From contig JAEBDY010000012.1 of the NCBI GenBank assembly GCA_049997955.1, positions 315,507 through 379,506 of the forward strand: DNA of 64,000 nt, read 5' to 3'. The DNA is from Umezawaea sp049997955 (GTDB lineage: Bacteria; Actinomycetota; Actinomycetes; Mycobacteriales; Pseudonocardiaceae). Position 1 is the first letter of the stretch. Each line of letters opens with the position of its first letter. A model generated the notes under the pieces. That model saw nothing but the letters and a program-made list of their open reading frames with translations, was not told the origin of the DNA and ran no database searches. Made by a program: the position numbers and the translations under genes. Shown one piece after another: positions 44,662 through 52,439 of the stretch.

Positions 44662-44849
44662 CTCACCCAGAAGTCGTATCCACTGGGCCGTCTGGCTACG
44701 CAAGATCGTCCGACTACGCGTCGGAATTCAGGCAGGAACGGATGAGTGAGGTTACCTGTCTCAATAGCTTCAGTGTGGACAAAAAAAAATGGCTCAGGCA
44801 CATCAGTCGAATGCGGGTGGCAAAGGTCAACTTCAGCGAGGTGGCGGTA

Positions 44850-45004
44850 CAGCTTTGAGCCTGTTCGGCGGTGCGGACCCAGTTGCGCAGGGGGTCGTGG
44901 GTGACGCCCAACTCGCAGGCGCCCTGCCGCAACGACCGGTCCGACGAGCGGGCAACGTGACGGCGTCCCTGCGAGCTGCTCGGGTACTTCGACTTGCCTG
45001 ACAC
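44850..45004 (-). pseudogene. IS3-type orfA remnant
   Basis: About 50 residues of an OrfA: VSGKSKYP, SSDRSLRQGACELGVTHDPL and RNWVRTAEQAQ, the family HTH. After that the frame becomes unrelated, and no orfB remains. Confidence 0.75.
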
Positions 45005-45065
45005 GGGAGCACCTTGCCCCAGAGCGTTGTCCGGGAGCGGGGTGTCCGGCTCAAGGGGGCAACCC
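44984..45065 (+). repeat. Direct repeat copy 2 (IS3-type end)
   Basis: Starts GTACTTCGACTTGCCTGACA and includes the start of the orfA remnant and its upstream terminal sequence. Matches copy 1, about 400 bases away. Confidence 0.7.
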
Positions 45066-45069
45066 CAGG

Positions 45070-45329
45070 GCGCCTTGGACATCGCCGAGTTGCGGGTGGA
45101 TCTGCTGCCCATGTGGCCGGACGAGTGGTTGGTCGGGGAGTGCGAGTGGTTGCGGCAGGTTCGGCCTGCACGCGTTGGACGTGCGCCACCGTCGTTGGGG
45201 GAGAGCGCGCACCGCGAATTGGTGGCGCTGCACATCGCGGAGGGCAACTCGGCGGAGGCGCTGCGCCAGTACCGCTTGTGCAGGACGTTGCCGCAGGGTC
45301 GTCACCTGGTAGCCGGACCGCACGGATGA
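45070..45329 (+). pseudogene. BTAD (SARP/AfsR-type) regulator fragment
   Basis: Fragments of a bacterial transcriptional activation domain: DLLPMWPDEWLVGECEWLRQ, then after an abnormal stretch ESAHRELVALHIAEGNSAEA and LRQYRLCR. The intervening helices are scrambled or deleted, and both DNA-binding and downstream domains are absent. It marks the right edge of the mobile-element island. Confidence 0.7.
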
Positions 45330-45386
45330 GAGGAGGAAGCGTGGTGGACGACACGGTTGGTCGAAAGCAGGGCTCGGACGCCGTGA

Positions 45387-45641
45387 TCAGCCGCCGAGGT
45401 TGTCCACGGCCGACCCCGCGGTCGCCGCTATCCGTTCCAGTTGGTCGTCGGTGACGGGGAGACCCCCGGCCTGGGCGAGCAGTTCTTCCCGCGACAGCAC
45501 CGGGAACGCCCCCCGGTAGTCGTCGGAGTCCAGCCGGTCGTCCGCGACGACGTCCAAGCGCCCCTCGACCAGCACCAGGACCGCGTCGGGCAGGTCGGAG
45601 TCGAGCAGTCGTCGGAGATCATCAGCACCTGTGGTCGTCAT
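45387..45641 (-). CDS. Internal in-frame start: small acidic protein
   Basis: An ATG at 45641 is preceded by an ideal AGGAGG eight to nine bases upstream and begins an 84-residue acidic protein (MTTTGADDLRRLLDSDLPDA; ends ATAGSAVDNLGG). Similar small standalone proteins are, as far as I recall, found in related genera, so separate synthesis is likely even though the upstream frame reads through. Function unknown. Confidence 0.55.
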   Translation of the reverse strand: MTTTGADDLRRLLDSDLPDAVLVLVEGRLDVVADDRLDSDDYRGAFPVLSREELLAQAGGLPVTDDQLERIAATAGSAVDNLGG

Positions 45642-46352
45642 CCCTCGTCCCTCCTGGTGGGTTGTACCGGCCGGGCCGGCGTCGTGATTGGCATGGCGTC
45701 CGCGTCGGCTGCCCGCGTAGGCCCGTTCCCGCATCCGCTTCAGCACGGCGGGCGCCATCTCGACGCCCGTGGGGTGGTTGCGCGCGGGGTCGAACGAGAT
45801 CCGGTCGTGCGGGGCCACCGAGGTCCGCACCGAGAGGCGCCCGACGTCGTGCCAACCGCCTTTCGGTGAACTCGCCCGCAGGGTGAACTCCAGTGGCGTA
45901 GTGCTCAACAGGTCCGTCAAATTCCGCAAGGACGACGGGACTCGCGGTTGGCCGGGCGCCGCGACCGCGCACAGCCAGCGCAGCCGACCGCGCCACCGGT
46001 AGGGCATGAGGCTGCCGTAGCGCGTGGTCGTCCAGTGCCGTCCGGGCAGCGGCAGCAACCGGGTCACCCTGTTCCCGCCCGAACTGGACAGCGCGAGGTC
46101 CCACGGCCCGTCGTGCCCCGGCACCCGGAAGGCCAGCCCCAGCACGTCCGGCAGCGTTCCCCCGGTGCCGGCGCTCTTCGACATCCTGCCGGTCACCGGC
46201 GTCGTTCCCGCGGGCAGCGGGAACCCGCTGTCGGCCGAGCCCGTCACCGTCCCTTCGAACCAGACGCCCCGCGGGTGGAGTGCGGGGGCGCCCCGCAGGT
46301 GGGCCAGCGCGCGGAACGCGGTGTGCAGAACTCCCTTTTCCTCACCGGGCAA
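45387..46352 (-). CDS. Catalase-related (SrpA/phosphodiesterase-annotated) protein with C-terminal extension
   Basis: A 321-codon frame. Residues 1-235 match a catalase-fold family that is often called phosphodiesterase in Streptomyces: ALHPRGVWFEGTVTGSADSG, LPDVLGLAFRVPGHDGPWDL, LSSSGGNRVTRLLPLPGR, YGSLMPYRWRGRLRWLC, ending RERAYAGSRRGR. The normal family ends there. Here the frame continues without a stop through about 25 linker residues into an 84-residue acidic region (TGADDLRRLLDSDLPDAVLV onward) that has its own ATG and RBS. The function of either part is not established. It is either a fusion or two nested products. Confidence 0.7.
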   Translation of the reverse strand: MPGEEKGVLHTAFRALAHLRGAPALHPRGVWFEGTVTGSADSGFPLPAGTTPVTGRMSKSAGTGGTLPDVLGLAFRVPGHDGPWDLALSSSGGNRVTRLLPLPGRHWTTTRYGSLMPYRWRGRLRWLCAVAAPGQPRVPSSLRNLTDLLSTTPLEFTLRASSPKGGWHDVGRLSVRTSVAPHDRISFDPARNHPTGVEMAPAVLKRMRERAYAGSRRGRHANHDAGPAGTTHQEGRGMTTTGADDLRRLLDSDLPDAVLVLVEGRLDVVADDRLDSDDYRGAFPVLSREELLAQAGGLPVTDDQLERIAATAGSAVDNLGG

Positions 46353-46381
46353 GGACTCCTCCTCCCTGTCGTGGACGAGCG

Positions 46382-46412
46382 CCGTCCACTCCGGATGGTT
46401 CGGAGTGGACGG
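46382..46412 (-). terminator. Hairpin terminator after DUF4383 gene
   Basis: 12-bp perfect stem (CCGTCCACTCCG and complement), 7-nt loop, just after the DUF4383 stop on the minus strand and before the catalase-like gene. Confidence 0.65.
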
Positions 46413-46424
46413 TGTGCGCCAGTG

Positions 46425-46880
46425 CTAGCGGTGGTTTGCGGCGATCCTCTTGCCCAGCACGAGGCCGAGGGCGATCATGCCCGCGCCGAGGACGAAGTGC
46501 AGCCAGTCGTCCGCGGTGTTGAGCGGGACGAAGTTGGCGGCGCTGTCCTTGTCGATGATGAGGCCGTAGAGCCAGAGGACCAGGTAGACGGCTCCGCCGC
46601 CGACCAGGTAGGTCTTCGCGCCGCGCGCGGTGCGGGACAGGGCGAAGCCGGCGGCGCCGAAGAGCAGGTGCACGATGTTGTGCAGGATCGACACCTGGAA
46701 GATGCCGAGCAGCAGGGCGTCGGAGTGGTGGCTCGCGAACTGCAGGGTGTCGTAGTTCGTCGTGATGCCGGGGATGAACCCGAGCACGCCGATGAGCAGG
46801 AACACCGCTGCCACGACCTTGGCCGCGGTCCGGACCGGACTGCGGCCGAGTGTGGTGGACGACGAGCTTCGTTGGGCCAT
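46425..46880 (-). CDS. DUF4383 membrane protein (copy 1)
   Basis: A 151-residue protein with four transmembrane segments (VVAAVFLLIGVLGFIPGITT, VSILHNIVHLLFGAAGFALS, YLVGGGAVYLVLWLYGLI, WLHFVLGAGMIALGLVLGK). This is the DUF4383 pattern, with LHN and NTADxWLH motifs in loops. A GTG three codons upstream is an alternative start. A close paralogue lies at 50782 on the other strand. The promoter-like sequence at 46926-46950 suggests stress-sigma control. Confidence 0.88.
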   Translation of the reverse strand: MAQRSSSSTTLGRSPVRTAAKVVAAVFLLIGVLGFIPGITTNYDTLQFASHHSDALLLGIFQVSILHNIVHLLFGAAGFALSRTARGAKTYLVGGGAVYLVLWLYGLIIDKDSAANFVPLNTADDWLHFVLGAGMIALGLVLGKRIAANHR

Positions 46881-46925
46881 GGCCCTCACCTCGTTGGGTT
46901 GGTGGTGTCGAAAGGCCCACTTCGG

Positions 46926-46950
46926 CTACCCGGCGAGAACGCGACGAAAC
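46926..46950 (-). promoter_or_regulatory. SigB-like promoter of DUF4383 copy 1
   Basis: Minus strand GTTT, 15 bases, GGGTAG, about 45 bases before the start codon. This is the best match to the SigB-type consensus in the window. Confidence 0.6.
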
Positions 46951-47047
46951 TGTCGAGGTCGACGAACGCGGCCACTCGATCCGACCTCGAACCCCCAGGC
47001 CTCGCAGTTAAGGCTGGTCGAAGATCACCGGTGACCGCGGCGGTCGG

Positions 47048-48772
47048 TCAGGACCGCTTGGCGAGGGCGTTGTCCTGAGGGGTCCTCGCGGCCTTCCGGT
47101 AGGCGTCGACGACCTCCGCGGCGACGCGGTCCCAGGAGTAGCGGGTGCGGGCGCGGTCGACGCCCGTGATCGTGCAGATCTCGCGTCGCACGGGATCGGC
47201 GAGGAGGTCGCGCAGCGCCTGGCCGAGCGCGGCGGGATCGCGCGGTGGCACGAGCACGCCGGTGACGTCGTCGATGACGATGTCGGTCAGCGCGCCCACG
47301 GCGGTGGCGATCACCGGAACCCCGCACGCCATGGCTTGCACCGCGCTGGTGCCGGACGGGTCGCGCGTGGGGACGCGGACCGCGATGTCAGCGGAACGCA
47401 GCAGCGCGGGCAGGCTGGTGCGGCTCACCTGACCGGTGAACCGCAGCCGGTGGGCCACGTCGCGTTCGCGAGCGAGCCGGACGAGCCTGGCCATCTCCGG
47501 GTCGTCGCGGGGGACCGCGGACCGGAGCGGTCCCACGATCAGCAGTTCGGCGTCGGGGACGGCGGCCAGCGCCTTGATCGCGGTGTCGAACCCGCTGTGC
47601 GGCGACACCTCTCCCAACGCGAGCACGCGAGGTGCGGCACCGCGGGACGCGACAGGGCCGTCAGGGGTGAACACGCCGGTGTCCACCCCCCACGGGATCG
47701 ACGTCATCCGCGCCCTGGGCACTCCGGTTCGAGCCAGTTCGGCCACCTCGTCGCTGCTCGCCGCGAGGAGGTGGTCCGCTGCGAGCGCGGTCAGGCGTTC
47801 CAGTTCCACCAGCCTGGACGCGCCCGTCCTCGCGGAGACGCCACCGAGTTCGAGCCCGTGGAAGGACTGCACGACCGGGGCGGTGGACTCGCGAACGGCC
47901 AGTCCGGACAGCCAGGAGTGCGCGTGCACGACGTCGGGAGCGCGCTCGCCCCAGCTCTGACCGAGGACGGACGCGAATTCGTCGAGGTGGCCGAGGAGTT
48001 CCGCCTTGGACATCGTGGTCGGGGGCCCGGCAAGGACTCGCACGACCTCGAAACCCGTGCGCGTGCGTTCGGAGCTCGGGAGGTCCGCGGACGTTCGGCG
48101 GATGTGCAGCGCGACCCGGTGACCTCGGCCCGCCAGCGCGCTCGCCAGGTCGGTGATGTTCGCCCGGTGTTCGGCCGACTCGGTCTCCCACGCCGCCGCG
48201 ACCAGGTCGACCACCAGGCTCGACCGCGTCCCGACCGACTTGTCCGCCTTTCGGCCGGGAACCCGTGACACGACCGCGTGGGCTTGCCTGAGCACGCTGA
48301 CCTTCGCGCGGCGCGCTTGATCGGCGAGCATCGCGCGAGCGCGCTGCTCGCCGACGCGGCCATCGGACATCAGCACCCCGATCGCGGCGTCCACCGCGGC
48401 GCGGTTCTCCAGTTCGGTGGTCAGCCTGGCCGCCGAGATCGCGGGGGATTCGGCCACGACGTGCAACATGGAGGTGGGGTCGCAGACGGTCAGCGGGCGC
48501 CGCACCGCGCGCTGCGGCGCGACGATCCACAGCGGCGTGCCGCGTTCGTCGCACGCCTGGTGGGCGGCCAGCAACACCGCCACGCCCGCTGCGGCGAGGA
48601 AGCGCACCCCGCTCAGGTCGGCGATCACGGCACGGGGTGCGGGGACCTGCTCATGGGCGTCGGCCATCCGCTCGGCGACGTGGACCGCCGTGGTCATGTC
48701 CACCTCGCCCGTCACGGTGATCACGACGGCACCCGAGTTGGTCGACGACTCCACGTTGAACAGCTGCCGCAT
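47048..48772 (-). CDS. STAS-ANTAR-GT4 three-domain fusion protein
   Basis: A 574-residue protein joining three families. Residues 1-105: STAS domain (VVITVTGEVDMTTAVHVAER), whose switch region reads FLAAAG so the phosphorylatable Ser is Ala61. Residues about 115-170: ANTAR-type RNA-binding helices (LENRAAVDAAIGVLM, then ARAMLADQARRAKVSVLRQA). Residues about 185-574: GT4/GT-B glycosyltransferase (RANITDLASALAGRGHRVAL, VVHAHSWLSGLAV, VQAMACGVPVIATAVGALTD). The GT4 EX7E catalytic motif is replaced by DPSGTSAVQ, so both acids are altered. ATG 48772 follows GGGGA. It is divergent from a short ANTAR-like gene. A regulator that senses a sugar nucleotide through the transferase domain is one idea; true transferase activity is uncertain. 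Confidence 0.85.
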   Translation of the reverse strand: MRQLFNVESSTNSGAVVITVTGEVDMTTAVHVAERMADAHEQVPAPRAVIADLSGVRFLAAAGVAVLLAAHQACDERGTPLWIVAPQRAVRRPLTVCDPTSMLHVVAESPAISAARLTTELENRAAVDAAIGVLMSDGRVGEQRARAMLADQARRAKVSVLRQAHAVVSRVPGRKADKSVGTRSSLVVDLVAAAWETESAEHRANITDLASALAGRGHRVALHIRRTSADLPSSERTRTGFEVVRVLAGPPTTMSKAELLGHLDEFASVLGQSWGERAPDVVHAHSWLSGLAVRESTAPVVQSFHGLELGGVSARTGASRLVELERLTALAADHLLAASSDEVAELARTGVPRARMTSIPWGVDTGVFTPDGPVASRGAAPRVLALGEVSPHSGFDTAIKALAAVPDAELLIVGPLRSAVPRDDPEMARLVRLARERDVAHRLRFTGQVSRTSLPALLRSADIAVRVPTRDPSGTSAVQAMACGVPVIATAVGALTDIVIDDVTGVLVPPRDPAALGQALRDLLADPVRREICTITGVDRARTRYSWDRVAAEVVDAYRKAARTPQDNALAKRS

Positions 48773-48955
48773 CAGGTCATCCCCGTCGTTTCGAGTCGTG
48801 GTTCGCACCACCACCGATCGCACAACGGCTGGCTGTTCAACCGCACTTCCACTACTCGTAGTACCACCGACACGCAATTCCTACACTTGGAGCAACGAAG
48901 TTCACCCGTTCGGATGTTGCTGGCATTTTCGCGGCAACCAGAGGACGGTGGAAAA

Positions 48956-49189
48956 GTGGACTCCATCGAAGATCGAGCCCGTGGCGTGGTCGACGGCGTC
49001 GCACGGCGCGCCACGCTGCACGAGGCCGCGGGCGTGCTGCAGGTCTGGTCCGGTGGGGATCCCCGGCGGGCGAGGGAGCTGCTCGACGGACACCAGGACA
49101 GCGACGGCTGCGCGGTCGAGGCCGCCGGGGTGACGGCGATCGTGGACGCCGAAGCGCGACCGCGCGAGGACCCCGACTGGTGGGACTAG
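48956..49189 (+). CDS. Short ANTAR-like protein
   Basis: A 77-residue protein whose middle (RATLHEAAGVLQVWSGGDPR, then RARELLDG) follows the helical spacing of an ANTAR domain, with the AAGVL core, but lacks the last helix. The C terminus is acidic (EARPREDPDWWD). GTG start after GAGGA; an in-frame ATG at 48914 is an alternative. It is divergent from the STAS-ANTAR-GT4 gene and convergent with a GAF-ANTAR gene. Assignment is by pattern only. Confidence 0.5.
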   Translation: MDSIEDRARGVVDGVARRATLHEAAGVLQVWSGGDPRRARELLDGHQDSDGCAVEAAGVTAIVDAEARPREDPDWWD

Positions 49190-49319
49190 ACCTCGACGGG
49201 GCGCGCTGCCCGGCCGGTCGGGTTCGACCCGTACCGCCGGATCGCCGCGTGACGATCCCCGGCCGGTGACCCTCGCCACGGGCTCGCGGGTGCGGGTGGC
49301 TGTCGCCACCGGGGCGCTG

Positions 49320-50027
49320 TCAGTCGGCCAAGAGGTCCAAGGGAATCCTGCGGGCCAGCACGTCGCGCGCCACGGCCAGCACCGACCGCTCGGAGGAGAA
49401 GGCGTGTGCGCGCAGCCTGGCGAACGCCTCGTCCAGTCCCACGTGGAGTTGGGCGGCGAGCATGCCGGTCGCGATGTTGACGTCCTGGTAGGTGACCGCC
49501 GACCGCGACCCGCCGCCCGCGTGATCGGCTTGCCGCGAGCGCTCCACGACGGCGAGCGCCGCCAGGTCGGCCAGCGCGTCGGCGTCGGCCAGCGCGGTGG
49601 GGGGCAGGGCACCCGGCCGGCGGCGGTAGAGGTCCAGGGTGCCCAGCAGGACGCCGCCGACCCGCAGCGGGAACGCGAACACGGCCGCGAGGCCGGCTGC
49701 CGACGCGGACTCGGCGAACGCGGGCCACCGGGTGCGCTCGGCGGCCAGTTCCGCGACCAGCACCGGCTCGCCGAGCCGGAACGCGTCGACTCCGGGGCCT
49801 TCGCCGAGCGTGTACTGGGTCTCCTCCAGGCCGGAGCTCCACGGGTCGCTGGCACCGATCATCTCCTGGCCGCGGGAACGGGTGCGCAACGTCAGCGCCG
49901 CGGCGTCCACCCCGCCGACGGCCCGCACGCACACCGAGCAGATCGCCTGACCCCAGGCGTCCTGGTCCGATCGGGTGACGCGGTCCGCGACCAGTCGTCG
50001 CAACCGCTCTCGGCGCTGCTCGTCCAC
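49320..50027 (-). CDS. GAF-ANTAR transcription antitermination regulator
   Basis: A 235-residue regulator. The GAF sensor domain (about 20-165) includes ETQYTLGEGPGVDAFRLGEP and VFAFPLRVGGVLLGTLDLYR. The C-terminal ANTAR domain (about 180-235) reads VNIATGMLAAQLHVGLDEAF and RLRAHAFSSERSVLAVARDV. Such proteins bind paired hairpin loops in mRNA leaders and prevent termination when the GAF domain receives its signal. No kinase partner is adjacent. Confidence 0.92.
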   Translation of the reverse strand: MDEQRRERLRRLVADRVTRSDQDAWGQAICSVCVRAVGGVDAAALTLRTRSRGQEMIGASDPWSSGLEETQYTLGEGPGVDAFRLGEPVLVAELAAERTRWPAFAESASAAGLAAVFAFPLRVGGVLLGTLDLYRRRPGALPPTALADADALADLAALAVVERSRQADHAGGGSRSAVTYQDVNIATGMLAAQLHVGLDEAFARLRAHAFSSERSVLAVARDVLARRIPLDLLAD

Positions 50028-50234
50028 CGTCGTCCTCCGGCACCGGCGACTGCCGGGCGATCAGCGCGGTGAGCGAACGAGTCGTCGCGCACTCCAGCAG
50101 AGGTCCAAGCCCTTCCTGGCCGCGGTCCACAGGATCTCACGGCGATCCGCGCCTGCGTTCCCGCCTGCCCGAACCGGTATGGAGATGGCACGCGCGTCCG
50201 GCGGCGCCGTCGGGTGTTCAGTAGGGTTTCCCCT

Positions 50235-50630
50235 GTGGCAGAAGCACTCACGGACGCCGAACTGGACTTCCTGCGCTCGGTCCTGGACTTGGCGCGCGCC
50301 GGTGACACCGCCGGGCTGGTCGAAGCCGTGGACGCGGGTGTCCCCGTCAACCTCACCAGCGGGGCCGGGGATTCCCTGCTGATCCTCGCCGCCTACCACG
50401 ACCACCCCGAGATCGTCCGGGCGTTGCTCGACCGCGGCGCGGACACCGCGCGGGTGAACGACCGCGGCCAGACCGCTCTCGGTGCCGCTGTCTTCCGCCG
50501 CTCCGCCGCGAGCGTGACGGCGCTCTTGGCCGCGGGCGCGGACCCGGCGCTCGGCGGCCGCTCCGCGCTCGACATCGCGCGGTTCTTCGAACTCCCGGAC
50601 ATGCTGGCCCTGCTGGAAGCCGATCGTTGA
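50235..50630 (+). CDS. Ankyrin-repeat protein
   Basis: A 131-residue protein with about three ankyrin repeats (LLILAAYHDHPEIVRALLDR, GQTALGAAVFRRSAASVTAL, GRSALDIARFFELPDMLALL). It mediates protein contacts in the cytosol; the partner is unknown. GTG 50235 starts the conserved part. A hairpin follows at 50649-50681. Confidence 0.88.
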   Translation: MAEALTDAELDFLRSVLDLARAGDTAGLVEAVDAGVPVNLTSGAGDSLLILAAYHDHPEIVRALLDRGADTARVNDRGQTALGAAVFRRSAASVTALLAAGADPALGGRSALDIARFFELPDMLALLEADR

Positions 50631-50648
50631 CGGGGTCGGGGGACCGGG

Positions 50649-50681
50649 CACCACGTCCGCGACCCCGCCGTCGACGTGGTG
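50649..50681 (+). terminator. Hairpin after ankyrin gene
   Basis: CACCACGTC pairs with GACGTGGTG across a 15-nt interval, 18 bases past the stop codon. Moderate candidate. Confidence 0.45.
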
Positions 50682-50781
50682 CGGGTGGCTTTCGACGCGC
50701 ACGTCGGACGCCACCCGATCAGGTAGGTACAAACAGGTCCCCCATCGGGTTCGAACCGCTCCACGGGGTTATCCCTGAGCC

Positions 50782-51288
50782 ATGGACCAGAATCCGACAC
50801 CCCACGCCGAGCCGGACACCGACGAGGCCACGGGGGAACGCCGTCGCCTCGTCCAGTCGTTCGCCCTGTTCGTCGGCGCCGTCTTCCTCCTGGTCGGCGT
50901 CCTGGGCTTCGTGCCCGGCATCACGGCGAACTACGGTGAACTGACCTTCGCCGGTCCGCACTCCGGTGCGCTGCTGTTCGGGGTGTTCGCCGTGTCGGTG
51001 CTGCACAACCTCGTGCACCTGCTGTTCGGCGTCGCCGGACTGCTCGCCGCGAGGTCCGCGGGCACCGCGCGGGGGTTCCTCGTGGTCGGCGGTGGCGTCT
51101 ACCTGGTGCTGTGGGTCTACGGCTCGGCCACCGGCGAGCACATGGCTCCCAACTTCCTGCCGTTCAACACCGCCGACAACTGGCTGCACCTCGGGCTCGG
51201 CGCCGGGATGGTGCTGCTCGGGATCGCGGGCACGGTGCAGGAGCGCTCCAGGGGCGAGTACCCGGAGCCGGACCGGGTGCCCGAGTGA
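50782..51288 (+). CDS. DUF4383 membrane protein (copy 2)
   Basis: A 168-residue, four-helix membrane protein closely related to the product at 46425-46880 (shared GVLGF(I/V)PGIT, HN(I/L)VHLLFG, YLVLW(L/V)YG, NTAD(D/N)WLH). The C terminus is a hydrophilic tail (ERSRGEYPEPDRVPE). Its stop overlaps the GTG of the ligase gene (GTGA). A weak promoter-like GGTT-N14-GGGTTA lies ten bases before the ATG. Confidence 0.88.
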   Translation: MDQNPTPHAEPDTDEATGERRRLVQSFALFVGAVFLLVGVLGFVPGITANYGELTFAGPHSGALLFGVFAVSVLHNLVHLLFGVAGLLAARSAGTARGFLVVGGGVYLVLWVYGSATGEHMAPNFLPFNTADNWLHLGLGAGMVLLGIAGTVQERSRGEYPEPDRVPE

Positions 51289-52385
51289 TCGACCGCGGTG
51301 GTGCCACGCTCGGCGTCGAGGAGGAGTTCCTGCTGGCGGACCGGGTGTCCCGGCGGACCGTGCCGCGAGCGCCCGCGGTCCTGGCGCGGGTGGGGACCGG
51401 TGGACCGGGGCGCGTGCACGCCGAACTGCTGACGTCGCAGGTGGAAGCCTCCACCGGGGTGTGCGGGGACCTGGGGGAGTTGCGCGAGCACCTGGTGTCG
51501 GGACGAGCGCTCCTGGCCGAGGCCGCCCGCGAGGAGGACGCCCTCCTCCTCGCCGCGGGGATGCCGCCGCTGTCCGGTCCGGACGTCCGGACCACGCCAG
51601 GAGCGCGCTTCGACGCCGTCGCGGACCGGTACCGCGGGGTGGTGGAGGACTACGAGTCGTGCGGCTGCCACGTGCACGTCGGCGTGGCCGACCGCGACAC
51701 GGCGATCGCTGTGATCAACCACCTGCGGCCGTGGCTGCCGACGCTGCTGGCGCTGTCGGTCAACTCCCCGTTCGACGGTGAGCGCGACACCGGGTACGGC
51801 AGCTGGCGGTTGGTGCGCCAGGCGGCGTTCCCCGGCTCCGGTCTGCCGCCGCGGTTCGGGTCGGCGGCCGAGTACGACCGCGAGGTCTCGCGGCTGGTCG
51901 ACTGCGGCGTGCTGGTCGACGAGCGCATGAGCTTCTGGCTCGCGCGTCCGTCGTCGGTGTACCCCACGGTCGAGCTGCGCGCGGCCGACACCGTGCTGGC
52001 GGTCGACGACGCGGTGCTGCAGGCCGCGCTGTCCCGCGCGCTCGTGCGCACCGCGCTGGCCGACCTGGACCGGGGCATCGAGGGACCGGAGATCGACCCC
52101 CAGGTCGCGGCGGCCGCCGTGTGGTCCGCCGCGCGGCACGGGACGACCGGACCCGGCGTCGACGTGCTGCTGGGCCGTGCCGTGCCCGCGGAGGAACTGG
52201 TGACCGCGCTGGTCGGGCACGTCGGGGCGGCGCTGGAGGACACGGGCGACGACGCGCTGGTGCGGAGGCTGCTCAAGGAGCTCCTCGCGGCCGGCACAGG
52301 TGCTGAGCAGCAGCGTTCCCGCTCCGCCCTGGGCAGGGCGGTCGTGGTGGACTTCGTGGCCGAGCGCACGGCGTTCCGCGCATGA
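51285..52385 (+). CDS. YbdK/EgtA-type glutamate-cysteine ligase family 2 (carboxylate-amine ligase)
   Basis: A 366-residue GCS2 family enzyme. The ATP/substrate opening GATLGVEEEFLLAD, the loop CGCHVHVGVADRDTAIAVIN and YGSWRLVRQAAFPGSG are conserved. Members join a gamma-glutamyl or other carboxylate group to an amine using ATP. This one could make a low-molecular-weight thiol or dipeptide, but YbdK relatives are only weakly active on cysteine. GTG start overlaps the DUF4383 stop; a haem-oxygenase-like gene follows. Confidence 0.87.
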   Translation: MIDRGGATLGVEEEFLLADRVSRRTVPRAPAVLARVGTGGPGRVHAELLTSQVEASTGVCGDLGELREHLVSGRALLAEAAREEDALLLAAGMPPLSGPDVRTTPGARFDAVADRYRGVVEDYESCGCHVHVGVADRDTAIAVINHLRPWLPTLLALSVNSPFDGERDTGYGSWRLVRQAAFPGSGLPPRFGSAAEYDREVSRLVDCGVLVDERMSFWLARPSSVYPTVELRAADTVLAVDDAVLQAALSRALVRTALADLDRGIEGPEIDPQVAAAAVWSAARHGTTGPGVDVLLGRAVPAEELVTALVGHVGAALEDTGDDALVRRLLKELLAAGTGAEQQRSRSALGRAVVVDFVAERTAFRA

Positions 52386-52404
52386 ACCCGGCCGGAGCGG
52401 GTAT
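52380..52404 (+). promoter_or_regulatory. SigB-like promoter of the haem-oxygenase-like gene
   Basis: GCAT, 15 bases, GGGTAT, overlapping the end of the GCS2 gene and about 40 bases before the next start codon. Confidence 0.5.
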
Positions 52405-52439
52405 CCGCCTGGCCGCTGACCCGCACACCCGGAGGAACC

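Noticed and set aside
50741..50771. GGTTCGAACC resembling a tRNA T-arm
   Set aside because: No acceptor stem, anticodon arm or CCA context can be drawn around it. It is a short palindrome near a start codon, perhaps part of a promoter.
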